A stretch of 64,000 nucleotides of DNA from a virus, in the IMG/VR virus record IMGVR_UViG_3300030110_004345, positions 38,474-102,473 of that record. One strand, given 5' to 3'. Below are positions 32,181 to 39,389 of this stretch, piece after piece. Numbering within the stretch: position 1 is the first letter of the stretch; each line of letters begins with the position of its first letter. A program made the position numbers and the translations under genes. The notes beneath the pieces are model-generated. The model was not told the DNA's origin and did not search any database. It saw nothing but the letters and a program-made list of their open reading frames with translations.

Positions 32181-34028
32181 TTAGCTGGCTGCGCCTGACT
32201 CTCCTAAGAGTCCACGACAGATAACTAGACCGTACATATCCGGACGAACCATCTTCTTCGCGTAGCGAGTCATAACACCCTTACGTGGTACAAAGTCTTC
32301 CACACCGAAGATGGTAGGAGTGACCTGTAGTGGCACGTATGGAGCGTATACATAGCCGCTCTCTAGGAAGGAACCACCCTTACGCCCAACAAGAAGTAGG
32401 TTACGTGGGAAGTAAGGATCGACGTATACGTCATAGCGCTTGCTTAATGTACCAACTTGTTGCGCACCGGCTGCACCAGTAGCATCATCATGGGTTACAT
32501 TAGCACGGAAGCCGGCGGTAAACTCAAGGATTGCTGACACCTCTGGAGATGTAACAATGAAGTTTGCGCCGCCGCGTAGAGTCTTACGGTGAATCTGAGC
32601 GGAGATATCATTAATAGTCTCGCCAAGAGTCTCGTACCACTCTGAAACGGTACCGGTAAAGTCTGGAGCAGCAACGCCTGCACCAACCTCGGCACCAGTT
32701 ACGCGGTCCACGAATAGACCTGGGCTGCGTGACCAGTAGTACTTACCAGCAGTTGCACCCTTAACAAGATCCTCAAGGATCTCACGGTCGATCTCAAGAG
32801 CAATCTGCTCGGAGAGAATCGAAGTAAGTTCGACCTCTGCATCAAGGTTGTGGTAAGCGTTTAGGTCTTGACCTAACTCTGGAGTCCACTTAGCCTTGAG
32901 CTTCTTGGTAACTGCAGTCACTGACACGGAATCAACCTTAAGGTTAATCTCTGGGATGTCAACGCTATTCTCAAGCCCGAATGCATCGGCTCCTACGACA
33001 GAGCCAAGAGCTTGCGATGTTGTAAAGTTATCAACAATCGGGAACGTAAGACCAGCAGCAAGAATGTCTGCGGATAGCTCTACTGGGGTTGCTGTATCCG
33101 AAGCGACAACAACTAGCAAGTCAGCCGTACCACGAGCAGGTGAATTTCCTGAGCGCTTATCAGCAACAGACTGGCTGAACTGAGTTAGACGACGCAAGTG
33201 GTTTGCGGTGCCGTTGTCAAGATCGCCACCAGTAAGAGTAACAGCTACTAAGTCATCAAAGTTGAACTCAGTACCATTAGTACCAGTAAGAGCAGATCTG
33301 GCGATAGATGCAATTGCAACATTTGTTGTACCCGAGACAATTGATGGATCGTAACGAAGGATAGAGCTAATGTGATCAGACACAGCCTGAGTAACACCGC
33401 CGGTACCTCCGTTAAAGCTATCTCCAACATCAGCAGTGTTAGCTGGGGAACCAAACGTACCAGAGAAAAGAACTGCGATATCGCCATCAAAAAAGCAAAT
33501 CTCACCATTGGCGTAAGAAGCTGTTGGTGAGGAGTAACCATTGGTTAGGTTATAAAGCTGACCGCCTCCTGTGCCGTTCTCGCCATTTAAGGTGGCACCA
33601 CCTGTCAACTGCGAACCAACAACGCCGCCGCCGTAGAGTGAATCATTGGCGCCGAAACCTAAACGTGACGTGTCAGTGGGGTTAGTTCCACCGAAAGTAA
33701 AGTCTAGGAAGAAGATAAGACCAGATGGAAGCGACATTGGCTGAACGCTAACAAGGTCATTTGCAATAAGACCACCGAATACACGACGGACAATTGGGAA
33801 AGCAACAGCAGCGAAACCTTCTACGTCGCCGCCTGCCATCGATGAAGCCGCCTCTTTAAGAAGCTGCTTTGCTTGGTTTTCGAGAAGACGCGCCATATTG
33901 TTTTTCTGCGCATCTGTCTGAAGACCTTCTAGAAGTCCGGTCTGCTCCCACTTATTGAGGAGTGCCGCACCTTCCTTACGCATGTCGCGTGATACGACAC
34001 CTTCTGTAAGTTTTTGTAAAATAGACAT
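32181..34028 (-). CDS. Major capsid protein, gp23-like, with enlarged insertion
   Basis: 615 residues against 521 in T4. The N-terminal 65 residues form the helical, scaffold-facing prodomain that gp21 removes in T4. FPIVRRVFGGLIANDLVSVQ at 77-96, with PMSLPSGLIFFLDF, and KVDSVSVTAVTKKLKAKWTP from 364, with LNAYHNLDAEVELTSILSEQ, are the gp23 core. Between them lie about 250 residues (112-362), much longer than in typical gp23, rich in Gly/Thr/Ser/Ala: a large surface insertion domain. An intrinsic terminator follows the gene. The protease and scaffold genes lie upstream in the same run. Confidence 0.95.
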   Translation of the reverse strand: MSILQKLTEGVVSRDMRKEGAALLNKWEQTGLLEGLQTDAQKNNMARLLENQAKQLLKEAASSMAGGDVEGFAAVAFPIVRRVFGGLIANDLVSVQPMSLPSGLIFFLDFTFGGTNPTDTSRLGFGANDSLYGGGVVGSQLTGGATLNGENGTGGGQLYNLTNGYSSPTASYANGEICFFDGDIAVLFSGTFGSPANTADVGDSFNGGTGGVTQAVSDHISSILRYDPSIVSGTTNVAIASIARSALTGTNGTEFNFDDLVAVTLTGGDLDNGTANHLRRLTQFSQSVADKRSGNSPARGTADLLVVVASDTATPVELSADILAAGLTFPIVDNFTTSQALGSVVGADAFGLENSVDIPEINLKVDSVSVTAVTKKLKAKWTPELGQDLNAYHNLDAEVELTSILSEQIALEIDREILEDLVKGATAGKYYWSRSPGLFVDRVTGAEVGAGVAAPDFTGTVSEWYETLGETINDISAQIHRKTLRGGANFIVTSPEVSAILEFTAGFRANVTHDDATGAAGAQQVGTLSKRYDVYVDPYFPRNLLLVGRKGGSFLESGYVYAPYVPLQVTPTIFGVEDFVPRKGVMTRYAKKMVRPDMYGLVICRGLLGESGAAS

Positions 34029-34051
34029 TTTTTTAATCTCCTTTGTTTATT

Positions 34052-35275
34052 CTATTTCAATCCTGCCAAACGTTTCATCCTATCGGAGAATACGTCTGTA
34101 TTGGGTTTTACCTCTTTTCGAGGAATAAACGCTGAAGAGCTACGTGTTACAACTTCGTTCAGTGATTCTTGCTTTCGGGTCTTTTTAGACTTTAAGCCCA
34201 CTGCACTTTGAAGAGTTTCAAAAATTATTTTTGCTTCTTCAACTGTAGTTGCATTTGAGATAGCTTCGACAATTTTATCTTTTTGTCGCTCATTCAAGGA
34301 GATGCTATTTAAAATGCGATTCTGATATAACAACTTAGCATTAGTTAAGTTGCTCTCATCCAACTTTTCTTTAAGTTGGTTAATGACTGTGCCATACTTT
34401 TCTACTTTGTTTTCTAACAACTGGACTTTGTTGTTTGTTTTCTTTTGCTCTCTTAGGAGAGATTTGTTTTCTTTTTGGAGTAGTCTGGATTCTTTTTTAA
34501 GACCACGATCAGCAGCGGTGATGTCTGTGTTTTTATCACGACCAGCCTTTACGCTACGCATCCCATATTCTTTGTCTTCTTCAGTTTCCGGCTTTTTACC
34601 CTCTGCTTCCTCAAGTTCTTTTTTCTTCTCGTCCTTTTTTTCTTCTTTCTTTTTTGGTTTTTTTCTTGAGAAATAATCATCGCGCCCTGCGCTAGCAGCA
34701 TCCATTGCGCTTCGGTAGTCGGGGTGGTCGCTCGTCATTCCCTCATCAAGATCAGGACCAAGCTCGGGCTCTTCCTCGGAAAGAAGTTCAGCGATAAGGT
34801 CGGCTAAGTTGGCTTCATCGATTTCGATTTCTTCGTCAAGATCTTCTTCTTCTAGAAGGTCGTTGATATCCTCATCAAGCTCAATCTCTTCATCGAGATC
34901 TTCTTCCTCGGTAAGTGCCTCAATTTCTTCAGCAACCTCTTCACGCTCAAGCATGTCGGCTGGGTCTAACGTGCCCTCTTCCATTTCTTCTGCCATCATC
35001 TCTTCGAGTTTGTCAAGATTAATTTCCACAATGTCATCATCCTCTGCTAGTTGCGCGGACGGAAGATCCTGTACCAAAGAAACATCACCGTCACCGGTCA
35101 CTTCTAAAGCAACATCTTCATCTTCTTCTAAAGTGTCTTCCTGCTCTAAAATAGCATTAACAGCCTCTTTAATCTCAGTCTGATATTTTTCAACAACAGC
35201 TTCTTCGGCGGTTCTTTGAGCAGTTTCTTTTAGCTGCTCGGCATCAATAATAGCTTGTTCTAACATTGAGGACAT
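34052..35275 (-). CDS. Prohead core scaffolding protein, gp22-like
   Basis: 407 residues, extremely acidic in the first half (runs of Glu/Asp/Leu such as EEDLDEEIELDEDINDLLEE), with Lys/Glu-rich coiled coil in the middle (KKKEEKKDEKKKEL; SRLLQKENKSLLREQKKTNN). The C-terminal third resembles gp22 (LNERQKDKIVEAISNATTVE), followed by a basic end. The protein would fill the prohead and be degraded by gp21. Its location between capsid and protease genes is the T4 order. T4 gp22 is 269 residues; the extra length is the acidic low-complexity region. Confidence 0.8.
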   Translation of the reverse strand: MSSMLEQAIIDAEQLKETAQRTAEEAVVEKYQTEIKEAVNAILEQEDTLEEDEDVALEVTGDGDVSLVQDLPSAQLAEDDDIVEINLDKLEEMMAEEMEEGTLDPADMLEREEVAEEIEALTEEEDLDEEIELDEDINDLLEEEDLDEEIEIDEANLADLIAELLSEEEPELGPDLDEGMTSDHPDYRSAMDAASAGRDDYFSRKKPKKKEEKKDEKKKELEEAEGKKPETEEDKEYGMRSVKAGRDKNTDITAADRGLKKESRLLQKENKSLLREQKKTNNKVQLLENKVEKYGTVINQLKEKLDESNLTNAKLLYQNRILNSISLNERQKDKIVEAISNATTVEEAKIIFETLQSAVGLKSKKTRKQESLNEVVTRSSSAFIPRKEVKPNTDVFSDRMKRLAGLK

Positions 35276-35289
35276 ACAAATCTCCTTTT

Positions 35290-35311
35290 ATAACTAACAT
35301 TAATTAGTTAT
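35290..35311. repeat. Perfect 8-bp inverted repeat before the scaffold gene
   Basis: ATAACTAA, six-base spacer, TTAGTTAT. It lies directly upstream of the AAAGGAG ribosome site of the scaffold gene on the minus strand. It is AT-rich, so as an RNA hairpin it would be weak; a protein-binding palindrome is the alternative. Confidence 0.4.
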
Positions 35312-35326
35312 GAAAATACTAAAAAC

Positions 35327-35569
35327 CTATTTTTGTCTTTGTTCTTCGCGTAGTTGGCGCTCGCGGTTAAGTTTTTGAATAAGTCTTTTCTTTCTAAGTT
35401 TTTCTCTACGTCTTTTAATTGACGGTTTTTCATAACGTTTTTTAGATAAAACTTTTTCAATGACTCGTTCGTTTTTAACTTTTTTAGTAAAACGTCTAAT
35501 CAGTTTTTCTACTGGTTCATCTCTATGTCTCGGCTTTACCTCGACGTGAATTGGTCTTTTCTTTCCCAT
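35327..35569 (-). CDS. Ribosomal protein bS21 homologue
   Basis: 80 residues, very basic. VEVKPRHRDEPVEKLIRRFT, then KKVKNERVIEKVLSKKRYEK, PSIKRRREKLRKKR, follows bacterial bS21 closely in order: V-x-x-x-E-P-x-x-x-A-L-R-R-F-K, a second helix, R-x-x-x-Y-E-K-P-x-x-x-R-x-x-K. bS21 sits near the anti-Shine-Dalgarno of 16S rRNA and helps initiation; phage-encoded copies are known in several large and marine phages and are proposed to tune host ribosomes. Here the gene lies among the head genes, so it is probably expressed with late genes. It is about ten residues longer than most cellular bS21. Confidence 0.78.
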   Translation of the reverse strand: MGKKRPIHVEVKPRHRDEPVEKLIRRFTKKVKNERVIEKVLSKKRYEKPSIKRRREKLRKKRLIQKLNRERQLREEQRQK

Positions 35570-35577
35570 GATAACCT

Positions 35578-36000
35578 CTAAATCATTTTTGACCAGTCGC
35601 GATTAGCAACTGCCATTATACCTGCGATATCCACACCAGCATCACTTGGTGAAACACCGCTCAATGCGCCTGCTTGACCATTGGAAGGATCTGCTGCCTC
35701 TTCTATTGGTTGTGTCCCGCTAAAAACATCTACACCAAAACCGGCAGCGTCTAGTAGTTTTCTTTTTTGTTCTTTCATCATTTCATACTTTTGTTCTTGT
35801 AACTCTTGACGCTGTTGTTGCATGAGTTTGTTATTCTCTTGCATTACAGGTCTTTGTTGTACAAAGGACTGCTGTTGGGGCTGAATGCCCTTTACAACCT
35901 CTGAAATGATATTAGATAGCAAGCCTTTCTCTAAGAGAACTTCTGTAATACATTCCTCTACGATAGGTTTAATAACTTTTTTTAGTTGTGATTTTTTCAT
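35578..36000 (-). CDS. Head-region hypothetical protein with SQLKKVI motif
   Basis: 140 residues from the ATG at 36000 (AGAGG just upstream; the frame is open to 36042). Begins MKKSQLKKVIKPIVEECITE, sharing a QL(K/R)x(V/I)I-type N terminus with the next gene and with 14178-14492. The middle is Gln/Met-rich (MQQQRQELQEQKYEMMKEQK), a coiled-coil-like helix, and the C terminus is Gly/Ala/Asp-rich. It could be a minor prohead core component; there is no recognised family. Confidence 0.65.
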   Translation of the reverse strand: MKKSQLKKVIKPIVEECITEVLLEKGLLSNIISEVVKGIQPQQQSFVQQRPVMQENNKLMQQQRQELQEQKYEMMKEQKRKLLDAAGFGVDVFSGTQPIEEAADPSNGQAGALSGVSPSDAGVDIAGIMAVANRDWSKMI

Positions 36001-36001
36001 T

Positions 36002-36946
36002 TTACCTCTTGTTTGAGTGGATTTTTTCAAAGTAAAGATCAAATGCCTCTAAAACAGCAATCGCCTCTGTAATTTGTTTATCGACACCCTCAGACAGACC
36101 TAACTTACCAAGTTCGGCTGATGCTGCTTTGCCAGCAGCCATACCTTTTTCTGTACGGGCACGACGAAGATTATAGTCTCTTTTCGATGTCCTTCCAGCG
36201 GTATAAGAATCTGATGCTATCATATCGCTATAGATCTTCTTTTGCATTCCTGCTCTAAATTTCTTATAAGCTTTAGGTTCCATGTCCACAATTTGCTTTA
36301 AAAAATTCAAAACAGCGGTTTTTGCTTGCACTGGTTTTATTATAGCGATCGCTCTCTCTACAGAGTCATTTGTTAAAAGCGATAATAATCCTCTTAAAAG
36401 CATTCTTCTTTGTGTGGGATCAACAATTAAGTCTCTAATGTCCTTGGCTGTTTTTGTAACAGATGCTGGCTTTGCTTCTTCTGGGGCTGCTGCAGCATCT
36501 CCTTCAGTGGACTTAGTTGGAGGATCACCTTTCGCATCTTCTGCCGCTTCGGCACTAGCTATTTGACTTGCTGCATCTTTACCTAAATCAAAGAATATTC
36601 TTGATAAATCTTTGTGATCTACTCTGCTTAATTCAGGATCTCCATCTAAGAAACGCTTAACCGTATCCTCTGCTTGTTTTTTTGTATAAGTTCCTTGATC
36701 TCTAAGGGTGACTGCCGCGGCGCCTGCTGCATCTTCAATCTTATCGGCTATCTCCATGTCTTCAATGTCTTTGTCAGTAGGACTCCAAGTTCCAAGAAGT
36801 TTTTGTAGCCACTTTTCATTTAAAGTTTGTTTCCGGCGTGATTCCCAAAGCATCTGCTCAACACTTGCGAATTGTTCTTTGCTGTTTAAAGAGTCAATTA
36901 TCTGTTCTTTTATGATTTGCCTGAGTTGTCCCTTTGTAACCTTCAT
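36002..36946 (-). CDS. Head-region hypothetical protein with GQLRQIIKEQ motif
   Basis: 314 residues. N terminus MKVTKGQLRQIIKEQIIDSL, the clearest case of the shared short motif. A linker rich in Ala/Glu/Pro/Asp (about 130-160) separates two helical parts, and the C terminus has KRDYNLRRARTEKGMAAGKA, then a helix. It is largely helical and charged, suggesting a prohead core or internal head protein. It overlaps the protease start by four bases and ends two bases before the next gene starts. Confidence 0.65.
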   Translation of the reverse strand: MKVTKGQLRQIIKEQIIDSLNSKEQFASVEQMLWESRRKQTLNEKWLQKLLGTWSPTDKDIEDMEIADKIEDAAGAAAVTLRDQGTYTKKQAEDTVKRFLDGDPELSRVDHKDLSRIFFDLGKDAASQIASAEAAEDAKGDPPTKSTEGDAAAAPEEAKPASVTKTAKDIRDLIVDPTQRRMLLRGLLSLLTNDSVERAIAIIKPVQAKTAVLNFLKQIVDMEPKAYKKFRAGMQKKIYSDMIASDSYTAGRTSKRDYNLRRARTEKGMAAGKAASAELGKLGLSEGVDKQITEAIAVLEAFDLYFEKIHSNKR

Positions 36947-37599
36947 TTATTCTGCCCCCTTAGTATTTCGTTTAATGTGCGATTGATTCTATCGCCTTTT
37001 GTAAAAAATTCTTTTGACTTGTTTTCAGACATCCGAAGTTTTACATCACCTTTGTGCGGTTCTAAAACATAAGCACCAGGGGATGAAGGTTCTGAAACAG
37101 CATCAAAACAAATAAGTTGTAAGTCGTCTTGCACAACTTGAATGGAGTTTCCTTGTCCATCGCGACTTTCTTTTAGTGATCCCATGGCTCTTGATGAGAA
37201 ACCAAAAAGCACACCACTTTCGTAAAGACCTCTAAGTATCTCACCAGAGGGCGTCTTAAGAACTTTAATGGTTCCCAATACACTATCACCATCCCAATAC
37301 ATTCTTGTAATCATATGAGAAGCGTTTTTAAGATTTATAACTGAATCGTCTGGGTGATCGCATTCACCAATAGCACGATTATCTCTAATCAACTTTTGAT
37401 AATTTTCAACTTCTCTTTCTAAAACGTCACGAGGGTAGGTTCTGCCGTTGCCATTTCTAACATTACATTGTTGTAATTTAGCAGGAAAGACAAGGAATCC
37501 TTCATTTAGCATTTTCTTTTCGCCTTCGTTTAGAAGGTCGCGACAACCTCTGTCGTCACATTTAAGTTCAAAAAATTCTCGTAAAAGTTGTTTAGCCAT
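36943..37599 (-). CDS. Prohead core protease, gp21-like
   Basis: 218 residues, serine peptidase family of T4 gp21 (herpesvirus assemblin-like fold). Catalytic candidates are H82 in GECDHPDDS, S135 or S136 in FGFSSRAMGS and D166 in CFDAVSEPSSPGAY. RNGNGRTYPRDVLEREV near 49-65 is also diagnostic. It cleaves scaffold, capsid prodomain and other core proteins during maturation. The C-terminal 40 residues are probably regulatory. A 35-codon frame overlaps its start. Confidence 0.92.
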   Translation of the reverse strand: MAKQLLREFFELKCDDRGCRDLLNEGEKKMLNEGFLVFPAKLQQCNVRNGNGRTYPRDVLEREVENYQKLIRDNRAIGECDHPDDSVINLKNASHMITRMYWDGDSVLGTIKVLKTPSGEILRGLYESGVLFGFSSRAMGSLKESRDGQGNSIQVVQDDLQLICFDAVSEPSSPGAYVLEPHKGDVKLRMSENKSKEFFTKGDRINRTLNEILRGQNK

Positions 37600-37699
37600 T
37601 ATTAATCCTTGTAGCGGGCGTTACCCGCTCGCCTATCGATCCGCTGCAGCAGCGACGGACAGGTTGTAATTTCCACTTTGAAGTCCATTCGTTACGCAT
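37592..37699 (-). CDS. Putative 35-residue peptide ahead of the prohead protease
   Basis: A short frame with ATG eight bases after AAAAGGAG, ending eight bases inside the protease gene. The product (MRNEWTSKWKLQPVRRCCSG then a basic Thr/Arg end) has paired Cys and several Arg but no recognised family. It may be a leader peptide coupling protease translation, or a small protein in its own right. Confidence 0.35.
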   Translation of the reverse strand: MRNEWTSKWKLQPVRRCCSGSIGERVTPATRINNG

Positions 37700-37701
37700 T
37701 T

Positions 37702-38010
37702 TTACTCCTTTTGGTTTACTTTTAAACCAAAGTCATTAACAAGCATTGCTAATAAATAACTTGTTCCAGAGGACAAACATCCCAAAAGAAAAGCATTTAT
37801 TAAACTATAGTCAAATGTAAATAGTTCTGTAAAAGGGTTTATGCTCCATAAAAAAACTCCAGCCCAAAAACCAAAGCACAGAGGGCACCTATAGAGTTTT
37901 CCATAAAATCCTGCTTTGTCCATTAGTTGTCTAAATCTTTCGAATATAGAACCATAGACGACGATCATCGTTAGACCGTAAGCACATAAAACAAAATGCA
38001 ATAAATTCAT
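37702..38010 (-). CDS. Small membrane protein with CPLCFGFW motif (DUF1360-like)
   Basis: 102 residues with three probable membrane segments (about 3-22, 41-57, 70-90). Between the first two lies YRCPLCFGFWAGVFLW, a CxxCxGFW motif typical of a small phage and bacterial membrane family (DUF1360-like from memory). Role unknown. Its presence among head genes is odd and suggests a membrane-linked step or a moron gene. Confidence 0.65.
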   Translation of the reverse strand: MNLLHFVLCAYGLTMIVVYGSIFERFRQLMDKAGFYGKLYRCPLCFGFWAGVFLWSINPFTELFTFDYSLINAFLLGCLSSGTSYLLAMLVNDFGLKVNQKE

Positions 38011-38577
38011 TTATTCCTCGTAGTAGTAACCGACAAGACCATAGGCAGCGGTTGAGCCTGGGTAGGTATTATTAGTGCCTTGTCTTGGTTCGTGGGGGAT
38101 TTTTCCTAGTCGGGTTGTTTCGTCGTCGGGTGGATCTGTTAAAACCTTATCAAAATTATTTTCATACTCTCTATAAGCCTTAACACCAGGAGCCTCTTTG
38201 TGTAAGAATCTTGCAATTGAATAAACAGCAACATCAATAGGGCTGACATCTTTTTGTTTTTCCTCTGGTATTAGTATTGTGCCTTCCAGAGATCCAAAAA
38301 CATTACCGCCTCTAACTTTGCCTGGATCTACAACTCCATGTTTTGAGAGGTATTCAAACATTCTAGATTGTGTCGCATAGACGTGATCACCATAGCGATC
38401 TTTAGAAAGTGCAAAAATTTTATTTTTGGAGGGTGATACCAATATATCAATATCTGGATGATCGAATATCATAACATCACCAGCCATTGTTTTTCTTGCT
38501 TTTAATTTGACGACGGCATCCGGCTTATCAATTTTTACTCGCACTGGGTTTGGCGTATTGTCTATTGAAATCTTCAT
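38011..38577 (-). CDS. Head-region hypothetical protein
   Basis: 188 residues, no recognised family. Beta-rich N-terminal half (PVRVKIDKPDAVVKLKARKT, MIFDHPDIDILVSPSKNKIF), a central Gly-containing region and a C terminus with Pro/Gly/Tyr (YPGSTAAYGLVGYYYEE). It abuts its neighbours within one base. A head or connector role is inferred from position. Confidence 0.65.
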   Translation of the reverse strand: MKISIDNTPNPVRVKIDKPDAVVKLKARKTMAGDVMIFDHPDIDILVSPSKNKIFALSKDRYGDHVYATQSRMFEYLSKHGVVDPGKVRGGNVFGSLEGTILIPEEKQKDVSPIDVAVYSIARFLHKEAPGVKAYREYENNFDKVLTDPPDDETTRLGKIPHEPRQGTNNTYPGSTAAYGLVGYYYEE

Positions 38578-39389
38578 TACGATACAATCTCTTTTTCAAG
38601 TTGTTGTATTTGCAAAACCTTGTAAAGTGTGTTTTTATTAATAGGCTCTTTGTTGACATTTTCTAAAATGCTGTAAACTTTTGAGAGGTTTTCTTTTATT
38701 GTTTCGTCATCTTGTGTTTCTTCTAGGGTTTGAGCCTCCGTCACAACCTGCTTTAGTCTTCCCACCTCTTCACTTAAATAAAAGTTAAATTCCAAGCCGT
38801 TATCGGCAAAAGAAGAAATGTAGTTAGAAAGTAGTTGCTTTTGGCTCTCTAGTAGTGTAGAGTAAGAATCATTAAATCTTTTAGTAAAGGTCTTAACAAC
38901 CAGCGAAGACACTTGTGGGGTTTGTGTTTCTTTTACTGGTGTGGAAGTTAGACGCTGAACAACTTGCGCCTCTAAGAGCACTTTTGTTTTTGGTCCACTT
39001 GTGCTTCCAAATATTTGTGAAAGGGTGGCGAGATACTTATAGTTTGGAACAAAGTTATTAAAAACATCTTTTGACAATTGCTTATTGATTTTTGATATAG
39101 CAACACTCTGCTCTTTGAAAAGCCGATCTTGATTCACCATAGAGTGCTGTGTTTTAGCTTCCACGAGAATCTTTTCAGCAATTTTTTCTTGTAAGCTATT
39201 GTTTTCCATTAGAGTTTTATATAAATCTAACTCTTTACGAAGTTCCGTTCTTAGCGCAAATGCTTCTTTCATTATCTGAATGGCAGCATTTCTTTTCTCG
39301 TTGTTCTTTGCTACTGATTGCTTTACAATCTCTCTAACGAGTGCTTCATAAATAAAAGCAGTGTTTCTTTTTTTATTGTGCCTTGCCAT
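38577..39389 (-). CDS. Head-region hypothetical helical protein
   Basis: 270 residues, nearly all alpha-helical and charged, beginning MARHNKKRNTAFIYEALVRE. Long helices (IQIMKEAFALRTELRKELDL; KTFTKRFNDSYSTLLESQKQ) suggest a coiled-coil assembly factor. It lies between the portal and an unassigned head gene, each one base apart. T4-like phages often carry a small helical core protein here (gp67/gp68 region); no homology to those is apparent. Confidence 0.65.
   Translation of the reverse strand: MARHNKKRNTAFIYEALVREIVKQSVAKNNEKRNAAIQIMKEAFALRTELRKELDLYKTLMENNSLQEKIAEKILVEAKTQHSMVNQDRLFKEQSVAISKINKQLSKDVFNNFVPNYKYLATLSQIFGSTSGPKTKVLLEAQVVQRLTSTPVKETQTPQVSSLVVKTFTKRFNDSYSTLLESQKQLLSNYISSFADNGLEFNFYLSEEVGRLKQVVTEAQTLEETQDDETIKENLSKVYSILENVNKEPINKNTLYKVLQIQQLEKEIVS

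Noticed and set aside
34809-35183. Serine-rich plus-strand reading frame
   Set aside because: It is the reverse of the Glu/Asp-rich scaffold gene (GAA/GAT/GAG read backwards gives Ser codons); it has no ribosome site or independent context.
37600-37700. GC-rich segment as a tRNA gene
   Set aside because: No cloverleaf with acceptor pairing or T-loop consensus could be drawn; a short reading frame explains it better.
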